64,000 bases of DNA from JACDCY01 sp964350145 (GTDB taxonomy: Bacteria; Gemmatimonadota; Gemmatimonadetes; Gemmatimonadales; Gemmatimonadaceae): positions 23,319 to 87,318 of the forward strand of contig CAYGJL010000007.1 of the NCBI GenBank assembly GCA_964350145.1, written 5' to 3'. Below the pieces are notes generated by a model that saw only the letters and a program-made list of their open reading frames with translations, searched no databases and had not been told where the DNA came from. Shown in pieces: positions 57,058 to 64,000 of this stretch (position 1 is the first letter of the stretch; each line of letters opens with the position of its first letter). Made by a program: the position numbers and the translations under genes.

Positions 57058-58643
57058 GGTTGAATGATCCACATGGGCACCGTGTGATAGTCGTCGGCCA
57101 GTCCGCCGATGGCGTCGAGGCCCGGCCGATTCCAGACGTATTCCGAGTTGTATCTCGGCCGGATACGATACACGTACTTGCCCGCGTTGTGCACGTGCAG
57201 GACGTTGGCCGGCGCGTATCCCGGGAAAACCTGCCGCCCGCTGGCGGGATCGATGTCCGTGTAGTGGAACCGGCGCTGATCCATCCACGCCTCGACGTAA
57301 CCCCACGCCCACTGGGCGATGAACTTCTGCGACATGATGTGAGTCATGGTCAGCCCGGCCGCCGTGGGAACTATCTGCGGATTGGCGAGAAACGCCGTCT
57401 TCTCGGTCGCGCTGATCGGGCCCGCTGTCTGGCCGCCCTCGGCAACCTTCGAGTTCACGAAGTCGATGTGGGACGAGATTCCGTTACGGTACGCCGTCAG
57501 AGCGGTCGCCCTGTCCCCCGACCGATACGCCGCTTCCGCCTTGACGAACTGGAGCTGCGAGTAGGTCATCGCCGGGTGGGTAGCCTTGTCGTCGAACAGA
57601 TACCTGCCCGGCTCTCCCACGCCGCCACTACCGGCGTACCCGTACGGATTGTTGGGTATCTGGGCAGTGGAGAACCCGCCGAAGCCGGAGGTGTTCGGGT
57701 CCAGGCCCCGGTACTGCCCGTCGGGCGAAGGCGACAGCATCCGCGTCATCCGCGGGTCCACCGCTCCGCCGAACTGTGTGCCGTCCATGAGCTGTACCGT
57801 GAACTGCGTCTGCCGCACGCTCACGAAGTTTCCTCTCGTCCGTCCCTGGAAGTTACGGTCGTCGTTCACCAAGCCCGGATACGACAGCGTCGCGTCATCC
57901 GCGTTGCTCGCAAGCGACTGGTCCACGTGCGAGATCACCGACGCCGGAGCGTACGACGCCTTGTTGCTGTAGTGGTTCAGGCTGAGCGCCATCAGGCCGT
58001 GGGCGAACTTCAGCCACTTCGTGCGATCGCCGTTGTAGATCTTGTCCCCGCGGCCGAGGTAAGTCGCGTCCACCGCTCCGTCCGTGCGTCCGAGATAGAC
58101 GATAGCGCTGTCCAGGAGCCGCTGGACCTCCGCGTACGCGTACTCCTGCGTGTCGTAGTTGAAGCTGAACTTCGTCTGATCGATGGCCTCCTTGACGATG
58201 ATCTCGCCATGGACGGCCGTCGCCTCGTGCCAGCCCCACGCCTTTACGATGTAGCCGACGCCGAGCACGTCCCAGCGCTCCTCCCGGGCGGCGATCTCCA
58301 TCATGTCTATCAGGTTCTGGCCGAACGACCAGTACACGGTGCGCCAGATCTGCCCACCGTTGTCGCTGCCCGGGTCGTAGCCCATCCGGTCCCAATTGGT
58401 ATGGCTGTTGGCCCGCTGCATCTGCGTGTACCGGGCGAGGAAGCGCCCGTCCCACTGGGTGCTCGATACCATCCAGTGCAGCATCGGCGGCAGGTACAGA
58501 TTCGCCGCCACCGTCTCCGGAGCGTTGGGGTTGGTGTTGACGTCCAGGAAGTCCTTGCAGCCCCCGAACAGAATCAGGGCTCCCGCCAGTGCCACGAAAC
58601 GCGCTTTGCGCATGGGTCTATTGGTGAGTCGTGTGAATGTCAT
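57054..58643 (-). CDS. SusD/RagB-type surface nutrient-binding lipoprotein
   Basis: A 529-residue protein from ATG 58643; ATG 58613 would also give a complete signal. The lipobox is ILFGGC followed by KDFLDVNTNPNAP, the classic SusD start. The mature protein is mostly helical TPR-like repeats (SusD-like type 2). It forms the lid over the SusC channel encoded just upstream. The substrate is not visible; loci of this kind import glycans or peptides. Confidence 0.92.
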   Translation of the reverse strand: MTFTRLTNRPMRKARFVALAGALILFGGCKDFLDVNTNPNAPETVAANLYLPPMLHWMVSSTQWDGRFLARYTQMQRANSHTNWDRMGYDPGSDNGGQIWRTVYWSFGQNLIDMMEIAAREERWDVLGVGYIVKAWGWHEATAVHGEIIVKEAIDQTKFSFNYDTQEYAYAEVQRLLDSAIVYLGRTDGAVDATYLGRGDKIYNGDRTKWLKFAHGLMALSLNHYSNKASYAPASVISHVDQSLASNADDATLSYPGLVNDDRNFQGRTRGNFVSVRQTQFTVQLMDGTQFGGAVDPRMTRMLSPSPDGQYRGLDPNTSGFGGFSTAQIPNNPYGYAGSGGVGEPGRYLFDDKATHPAMTYSQLQFVKAEAAYRSGDRATALTAYRNGISSHIDFVNSKVAEGGQTAGPISATEKTAFLANPQIVPTAAGLTMTHIMSQKFIAQWAWGYVEAWMDQRRFHYTDIDPASGRQVFPGYAPANVLHVHNAGKYVYRIRPRYNSEYVWNRPGLDAIGGLADDYHTVPMWIIQP

Positions 58644-58644
58644 C

Positions 58645-61600
58645 TCAGAACCCCATCTTGAGGCCGAAGTTGAAACTCCGCGGGATGGGGAAGTTGCCGT
58701 AGTCGACGCCGGCGGCACCCGAGCCACCGGTCGCCGCGGTGTTGCCGTTGACGATCGGGTCCATTCCCGAATAGTTGGTCCACAGGAACAGGTCCGTGCC
58801 CGTAAGGAACAGGCTCGCGCGCTTGAAGCGGCCATCCGGCAGCGCGTAAGAAACGGTGACGTCCCTTAGCCGCAGCCAGTTGATGTCCTTCTCGATGAAC
58901 AGCTCCTCGCTGATCGCGAGGTAGTAGCTGGTATTGACGGCGGGGACCACCACGATGCTGTTGCGCGTCGGATTGGCGCTGTTCTCCAGACCGTCCTGCA
59001 GTACGCCCTCGACCACGCGCGGCTCGTTCCTGTCGAGCGTGCGCATGCTCAGCCCTCTCGCGGTTAGGAACTGCTCGGTAGCGTTGTAGACATCGCCACC
59101 CTTCCGGAGATCGACAAGCGCCGTCAGCGACGCGCGCTTGTACCGGACGGTATTGGTGACGCCCATCGTCCAATCGGGCTGCCGGTCATACCCCCGGTCG
59201 ATGAACGCGGACGAGCGGAGGGGGAGGCCGGTTGTGGGACTGATCAGAATGTCCCCGGCGTTGTTGCGGAGATAGAACGTGCCGGTCAGGGATCGCGTGG
59301 AGAGTCCCGGCTTGGTGCCGTTACGCACGTTGCCGAACAGCCACGTATCGGAGTTGTACGACTCGGGCAGTTCGTACGGCAGCGCCAGCACCTTGCCGCG
59401 CGAACGGTCGAAGTTCGCAGTGACGTCCCAGGAGAAGCGGTCTCTGAGAATCGGCGTGCCGCGGACGGTCAGCTCCAGACCCGTATTCCTCGTCACGGCT
59501 CCGTTCAGGTTGAACAGCACGAAGCCCGTCGCGTAGCTGCCGCGAATGTTGTCCACGATCTGGTCCTTCGTCTGCTTGCGGTACCAGGTCGCGTCTATGC
59601 CCAGCCGGTCGTCCATGAACGCCAGCTCGGTGCCAAACTCGTACGACCTGGCGAATTCGGGACGCAGGTTCCGGTTCGGGCCCCAGAAGCCGTAACCGTA
59701 CCCGCCGTGAGCGGTCGTCTTGTACTCGAGCGACGGGCGGTAGGCGTACGGCCGCGCGTCCTTGCCAACCTCGGCGTAGGCCGCCCGGAGCTTGCCGGTC
59801 ATGAAGCGGCCGATCTGGGGAAACGCGTCCGAGAAGATGAAGCTCGAGGAGACGCCCGGATAGAAGAACGAGTTCCGCTCCTGCGGAATCGTAGACGTCC
59901 AGTCGTTGCGCCCGTCGAAGTTGATGTAGAGATACCGGTTGAAGTCCAGCGTGACCCGGCCGAACAGTCCGACCAGCCGGCGCTGCGAGATTCTGGTGGC
60001 GCTCGACCGGAGGTTCGTGTTGTTGACCGAGACGAAGTTCGGCTCGAGGAAGTCCAGCCCGACCGAGGCGTCGGTTTCGGTCTTGTAGTCGTTGATCTGG
60101 TTGCCCAGCAAGCCCGTGACCGAGAGGAAGCTGGTTATCTCGCGGCTGTGGATGTTCAGCAGCGTCTGAATGTTGCTGCTGCGGGTGACGTCGTTGGCCA
60201 CGTCGATGATCCCGTTGTTCGCGTAGCCCCACGTGCTCTCGGGGTGACGCAGGATCTCGTTTTCGTTCGTGTACATGTCCGTGCCGATGTTCGTCTTGAG
60301 ATTACCCCACGAGAACGGCGCGATCGTCAGCCCCAGGTTCGCGATGATGCGGTTGGTCTTGGCGCGGTTGAAGTTCTTGGCGACGTTGAAGTACGGGTTG
60401 TCCACCTCGGAGCCCTGCGACAGAGTCGTGAGCCGCCGCCGGTTCCCGGCGGGTGTGAGGTAATCCGAGGCGTTGTCGGTCTGCGGCCAGACCAGCAGGC
60501 CGATCAGCGGACCGCCGGCTCCCTTGAACGACTGGTTGTTGTCGGCGTAGGTGTACGCCATCGACAGGTCCGCGTTCAGCCAGCTGGTCACCTGTGCCTG
60601 CGATGCGCCGGTCAGGTTGATCCGGTCGAGCTTGTCGCCCGGCACCACGCCCTTGTCGTTCGAGGCCGACGTGAACAGCCGGTAACTGATCTTGCTGTCC
60701 GCGGCCGCGCCGCTGAACGTGAAATTGTGCTTCTGCGACGTAGCGGTCTGGAAGAAGCCGTCGATGTTGTCGTAGAACTGCGTTCCAGCCGCATACGGCG
60801 CGCCCCAGTAGAGGAACGTCGTGCTCCCCAGCGACTCCTGCGGTCCGTACACGCGCTGGATATCGGGAGCCGCACGAACCGTCGCGGTTTTGAAGCTGTT
60901 GCTGTAGTCCAGCCCGCCTCTGCCAGTCTTGCCGCGCTTCGTCGTGATCACGATGGCGCCGTTGGCTGCGTCGATGCCATAGAGCACGGCCGCTTCCGGA
61001 CCCTTCAGCACGACGAGGCTCTCGATGTCCTCGGCGTTGAGATCGGCCGCGCGGTTGGTGAAGTCGACTCCCCGGTTCTCGAAAGAGTACTGCGACCCTC
61101 CGAAGGAAGAAGCGAAGGCCGACGTATGGAGCGTCTTGTTGTCCATCGGCAAGCCGTCAATGATGAACAGCGGCTGGTTGCTGCTGCTGATCGAGCTGAC
61201 GCCACGGATCGTGATCGAGGAGGACGCGCCGGGAACGCCTGAGGTGTTCACCACCTCGACGCCTGCGACGCGGCCCTGCAGCGCGTTGACGAAGTTGCTC
61301 CGCTGCGTCTCCGCGATGGCAACTCCCGTGACTGACTGCTGCGCCGTTGCGATCGACCGTTTCTCGGCGGTCTGGCCGAGCGCGGTGACCACGACCTGGT
61401 CGAGCGTGGCCACAACCGCGCGGAGCGCGAAGTCCTGCGCCACCGTGGCGGCTGCCGCCGTCCCGACCGTTACCTGGATGCGCTCGGGCGAGTACCCGAT
61501 TCTCCGGGCGCTGACGAAGTGCGATCCGGCGGGAACGCCGGTGATGGTGTACGTGCCGTCGGCGCGGGACATCGTGCCGAACGCGGTGCCATCCACGCGC

Positions 61601-61740
61601 ACCTGCACCCCGACGAGCGGAGCGGCTGTCGCCGCGTCGCGGACGCGGCCGCTGATGGTTCCGGTGGCCTGCGCGCCCGCGAGCGACGGCAGAGTGAGGA
61701 ACGCGATTGCAAGACAACTCAGAAACCGACGCAACGGCAT
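58645..61740 (-). CDS. SusC/RagA-type TonB-linked outer-membrane transporter
   Basis: A 1031-residue protein from ATG 61740, which has GGAGG 6 bases upstream; frame extension to 61848 overlaps the promoter and is rejected. A signal peptide (cleavage after SLAGAQ) is followed by a carboxypeptidase-regulatory-like domain (GTISGRVRDAATAAPLVGVQ). The plug has the SusC motifs SSITIRGVSSISSSNQPLFI and LKGPEAAVLYGIDAANGAIV, and the barrel closes with FNFGLKMGF. It is the transport channel for the SusD partner downstream. Confidence 0.95.
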   Translation of the reverse strand: MPLRRFLSCLAIAFLTLPSLAGAQATGTISGRVRDAATAAPLVGVQVRVDGTAFGTMSRADGTYTITGVPAGSHFVSARRIGYSPERIQVTVGTAAAATVAQDFALRAVVATLDQVVVTALGQTAEKRSIATAQQSVTGVAIAETQRSNFVNALQGRVAGVEVVNTSGVPGASSSITIRGVSSISSSNQPLFIIDGLPMDNKTLHTSAFASSFGGSQYSFENRGVDFTNRAADLNAEDIESLVVLKGPEAAVLYGIDAANGAIVITTKRGKTGRGGLDYSNSFKTATVRAAPDIQRVYGPQESLGSTTFLYWGAPYAAGTQFYDNIDGFFQTATSQKHNFTFSGAAADSKISYRLFTSASNDKGVVPGDKLDRINLTGASQAQVTSWLNADLSMAYTYADNNQSFKGAGGPLIGLLVWPQTDNASDYLTPAGNRRRLTTLSQGSEVDNPYFNVAKNFNRAKTNRIIANLGLTIAPFSWGNLKTNIGTDMYTNENEILRHPESTWGYANNGIIDVANDVTRSSNIQTLLNIHSREITSFLSVTGLLGNQINDYKTETDASVGLDFLEPNFVSVNNTNLRSSATRISQRRLVGLFGRVTLDFNRYLYINFDGRNDWTSTIPQERNSFFYPGVSSSFIFSDAFPQIGRFMTGKLRAAYAEVGKDARPYAYRPSLEYKTTAHGGYGYGFWGPNRNLRPEFARSYEFGTELAFMDDRLGIDATWYRKQTKDQIVDNIRGSYATGFVLFNLNGAVTRNTGLELTVRGTPILRDRFSWDVTANFDRSRGKVLALPYELPESYNSDTWLFGNVRNGTKPGLSTRSLTGTFYLRNNAGDILISPTTGLPLRSSAFIDRGYDRQPDWTMGVTNTVRYKRASLTALVDLRKGGDVYNATEQFLTARGLSMRTLDRNEPRVVEGVLQDGLENSANPTRNSIVVVPAVNTSYYLAISEELFIEKDINWLRLRDVTVSYALPDGRFKRASLFLTGTDLFLWTNYSGMDPIVNGNTAATGGSGAAGVDYGNFPIPRSFNFGLKMGF

Positions 61741-61847
61741 GGTGCCTCCAAAAAGGATCGTCATGGTGACCCGTACGCGATGCGGATGCCGCACGAGGGG
61801 GCACCCGGTGGAACGTGGTTGGATACAGGGTCTGGTATGCCGAGCCA

Positions 61848-61876
61848 ATCGTACGTCCGGGGGAGAAAACTGTCAA
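61848..61876 (-). promoter_or_regulatory. Sigma-70-type promoter of the SusCD operon
   Basis: On the minus strand TTGACA (61871-61876), a 17-base spacer and TACGAT (61848-61853). The -35 is perfect and the -10 matches at 4 of 6 positions. It lies about 107 bases before the SusC start, leaving a leader of roughly 100 bases. Confidence 0.7.
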
Positions 61877-61964
61877 TCACGGCGGTCCGCTACGGGCGCG
61901 GGCAGACACCTCGGCGCCCCGCCTTGGGGAGAGCTTCCAACAGGCAACGCGCCCGGTTCAGGGC

Positions 61965-61997
61965 AAGAAAAAAAGAACCCGGCAGCTACGCCGGGTT
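61965..61997 (-). terminator. Rho-independent terminator of rpsA
   Basis: On the minus strand AACCCGGC, a 6-base loop and GCCGGGTT are followed by C and seven T. It begins 36 bases after the rpsA stop. Confidence 0.9.
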
Positions 61998-62032
61998 CCC
62001 CCTTTCCTGCTCGTCGAACGGTTTCCGCGCCG

Positions 62033-63850
62033 TTAATCGGCGGGCTCGTCGTAGGGAATGTCCGTCGGTGGCGGCCCAACCGCCGTGTAATCGTCGGTAT
62101 CCATTGGGATGACCGTGGAGGGCGTCTCAGGCCGCGGCGGCTGCTCTTCCGGGATGTTCGTCACCGCCAGCACGATGCGCCGGTGGATCGGATCGACCTC
62201 CATGATGCGGAGGTCGAGGTTCATCGTCTCGTACACGATGTCGGCAGGGCTGTTGACGGGGTTGCCGAAGTTGAGCTGGCTGACCGGGACAAACCCTTCG
62301 ATATCGTTGCCGATGTCTACGACCACGCCCTTGTCCATCAGGCGCACGACCTTGCCCGGCAGCTCCATCCCCACGGGATAGTTCTCGCCGATGCTGAGCC
62401 ACGGATCCTCGGTCGCCTGCTTGAGGCCGAGCGAGATACGCTTGTTGTCGCTGTCGATGTTCAGGATCACGACGTCCACGGCGCCACCCTTCTTCACGAC
62501 TTCCGACGGGTGCTGTACTCGCTTGGTCCAGGACATGTCGGAGATGTGGATCAGCCCGTCTATGCCCGGCTCGATCTCGACGAACGCGCCGAAGCTCGTA
62601 AGGTTGCGGACCTTGCCGTTGAGGCGCGTGCCGATCGGATACCGGTACGGCAGCACCATCCACGGATCCTGCTCCGTCTGCTTCATGCCGAGCGAGATCT
62701 TCTCCTCGTTCGGATCCACCTTGAGCACGACCGCCTCGATCGCCTCGCCGATGGAGACGAGCTTCGACGGGTGGCGGACATTGCGGGTCCAACTCATCTC
62801 GCTGATGTGCACCAGTCCTTCGATGCCCGGCTCGAGCTCGATGAACGCGCCGTAGTTCGTGATGGACACGACCTTGCCCGACACGCGCGTGCCGACCGGA
62901 TACTTCTCGGCCACGTCCTTCCACGGGTAGCTCTGGAGCTGCTTGAGGCCGAGCGAGATGCGCTCGCGCTCCCAGTCGATGTCGAGAATCTTGACGTCGA
63001 GCTCCGCGCCGATCTGCACCATCTCCGACGGGTGCTGGATGCGGCCCCACGACATGTCGGTGATGTGGAGCAGTCCGTCCACGCCGCCGAGGTCGATGAA
63101 CGCGCCGAAGTCGGTGATGTTCTTGACGACGCCCTTGCGGACCTGATCCTTCGACAGCTCCTTCATCAGCTTCTCGCGCTTCCCGGCCCGCTCGGACTCC
63201 AGGATGACACGGCGCGACACGACGATGTTCCGCCGGCGCTTGTTGAGCTTGATGATCTTGAAGTCGAACGACTGGCCGAGCAGCTCGTCTATGTTGGGCA
63301 CGCGGCGGAGCGCGATCTGCGAGCCGGGAAGGAACGCGTCCACTCCCATGAGATCCACGACCACGCCGCCCTTGATCTTCTTGACCAGGGTTCCCTGCAC
63401 CGGCTGATCCGTCTCGTACGCGACGCGGATCTTCTCCCAGACGCGCATGAAGTCGGCTTTCTTCTTGGAGAGCACGACGGAGCCTTCCTGGTCCTCGAGG
63501 TGCTCGAGCAGAACTTCGACTTCGTCGCCGGGCTTGAGGTCGGGGATGTCCTTGAATTCTTCGAGCGGGACCGTGCCCTCGGATTTGAATCCGATGTCGA
63601 GCACGACCATGTTGTCGCGAATTTCCAGGACCGTCGACCGCACGATCTCGCCTTCCTCGATGGAGGCCATCGTGCCGGTGTACATCTCCAGCATCGCATC
63701 GCGCTCTTCGTCGGTGTACTCGTCCTCGTAGAGCTCGGGACGCAGGTTGGCAAGGGGGCGCAGCTGCGCCTTCTGCTGGTCGCGCTTCTCGCGCGCGGTG
63801 AGCGGGGGCTTGCCGGTTGGGGTTAGGACTTCGGTTTCAAGCTCGGCCAT
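62033..63850 (-). CDS. rpsA: 30S ribosomal protein S1
   Basis: A 605-residue RNA-binding protein with six S1 (OB-fold) domains. The central repeats carry near-identical motifs (DFGAFIDLGGVDGLLHITDM, NYGAFIELEPGIEGLVHIS, SFGAFVEIEPGIDGLIHISD), and the first two domains form the more divergent ribosome-binding part. It helps the 30S subunit bind and unfold mRNA. The leader before the ATG is A/T-rich with no Shine-Dalgarno sequence, as is usual for rpsA, whose product regulates its own translation. The C-terminal tail is acidic and proline-rich. Confidence 0.96.
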   Translation of the reverse strand: MAELETEVLTPTGKPPLTAREKRDQQKAQLRPLANLRPELYEDEYTDEERDAMLEMYTGTMASIEEGEIVRSTVLEIRDNMVVLDIGFKSEGTVPLEEFKDIPDLKPGDEVEVLLEHLEDQEGSVVLSKKKADFMRVWEKIRVAYETDQPVQGTLVKKIKGGVVVDLMGVDAFLPGSQIALRRVPNIDELLGQSFDFKIIKLNKRRRNIVVSRRVILESERAGKREKLMKELSKDQVRKGVVKNITDFGAFIDLGGVDGLLHITDMSWGRIQHPSEMVQIGAELDVKILDIDWERERISLGLKQLQSYPWKDVAEKYPVGTRVSGKVVSITNYGAFIELEPGIEGLVHISEMSWTRNVRHPSKLVSIGEAIEAVVLKVDPNEEKISLGMKQTEQDPWMVLPYRYPIGTRLNGKVRNLTSFGAFVEIEPGIDGLIHISDMSWTKRVQHPSEVVKKGGAVDVVILNIDSDNKRISLGLKQATEDPWLSIGENYPVGMELPGKVVRLMDKGVVVDIGNDIEGFVPVSQLNFGNPVNSPADIVYETMNLDLRIMEVDPIHRRIVLAVTNIPEEQPPRPETPSTVIPMDTDDYTAVGPPPTDIPYDEPAD

Positions 63851-63900
63851 TAAATAAGTGTTGTTCCAAACGGTTGAGGGTGGATAGAGGACAGCCTGTA

Positions 63901-63930
63901 AACTTAGTCTATCTCGTTGTCATTCGTCAA
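63901..63930 (-). promoter_or_regulatory. Probable rpsA promoter
   Basis: On the minus strand TTGACG (63925-63930), an 18-base spacer and TAAGTT (63901-63906). The predicted transcript has a leader of about 45 bases. A repeat arm begins 12 bases upstream of the -35. Confidence 0.5.
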
Positions 63931-63942
63931 CTTGGGAGTACC

Positions 63943-64000
63943 GGCGACTGAGGACTGAGGACCCTTGCGGCCTCAGGACTCACTACAATCGCGGATCGGC
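63943..64000. repeat. REP-like arm, copy 4, cut by the window end
   Basis: The same arm as at 16211 and 36729: two GACTGAG heptamers, then GGACCCTTGCGGCCTCAGGA and an ACTACAATCGCGGATCGGC stretch, ending at the last base of the window. Whether an inverted partner lies beyond the edge cannot be seen. Confidence 0.85.

Overview
The window is about 64 kb of GC-rich bacterial DNA with a Gram-negative cell plan: many lipoproteins, outer-membrane barrels, SusC/SusD and TonB receptors, and a periplasmic cytochrome c maturation system. Gemmatimonadota is the best guess, from the TonB receptors with an N-terminal carboxypeptidase-regulatory domain, a DUF5117 protease, a DUF5916 protein and the overall gene style. 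This is inference; there is no rRNA gene here to prove it. Most genes sit in tight operons with 4-base ATGA/GTGA stop-start overlaps.

Layout. (1) 1-6923, minus strand: an operon for a possible porin-cytochrome conduit, with a lipoprotein multiheme cytochrome, a membrane-anchored NapC-like 20-heme protein, an outer-membrane barrel, a 16-heme cytochrome and a partial TPR lipoprotein. (2) 7186-14362, plus strand: a NapA-like molybdoenzyme, a pentaheme NapB-like protein, a tetraheme lipoprotein, a ferredoxin-type subunit, an NrfD-type membrane subunit and a stomatin-like SPFH protein. A convergent monoheme ethylbenzene-dehydrogenase-like lipoprotein follows at 14465-15883. (3) 16489-27828, plus: a heme biosynthesis cluster (hemH, hemA, hemC, hemB, hemL, a two-component pair, hemE, hemN, hemY) without hemD. 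(4) 27806-34266, minus: a full cytochrome c maturation operon ccmA-H plus a zinc-ribbon/TPR protein. (5) 34383-40242: mixed envelope genes, including a four-helix-bundle gene bracketed by inverted repeats. (6) 40305-45104: trehalose genes (sensor-fused otsA, otsB, GH15). (7) 45370-45442: tRNA-Asn, with short repeats and a hairpin around it. (8) 45598-61740: metalloprotease, GH20 hexosaminidase, TonB receptor, DUF5916 protein, and a SusC-SusD-DUF4397 operon. (9) 62033-63850: rpsA.

The first 34 kb forms one theme. Genes for cytochromes with about 55 heme-attachment motifs lie next to the genes that make heme and those that attach it to apocytochromes, so the region looks like a c-type cytochrome respiratory island. 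The molybdoenzyme has His where NapA has the molybdenum-ligating Cys, so its substrate is open.

The most unusual non-coding structure is a dispersed repeat family (core GGACCCTTGCGGCCTCAGG plus a small hairpin AATCGCGGATCGGCGATT). It occurs as an inverted pair at 16211-16433, as an inverted pair enclosing the four-helix-bundle gene at 36729-37431, and as a single arm running off the window end at 63943-64000. It resembles a REP-like or MITE-like mobile family in which a four-helix-bundle (S23/Avd-type) protein replaces the usual transposase.
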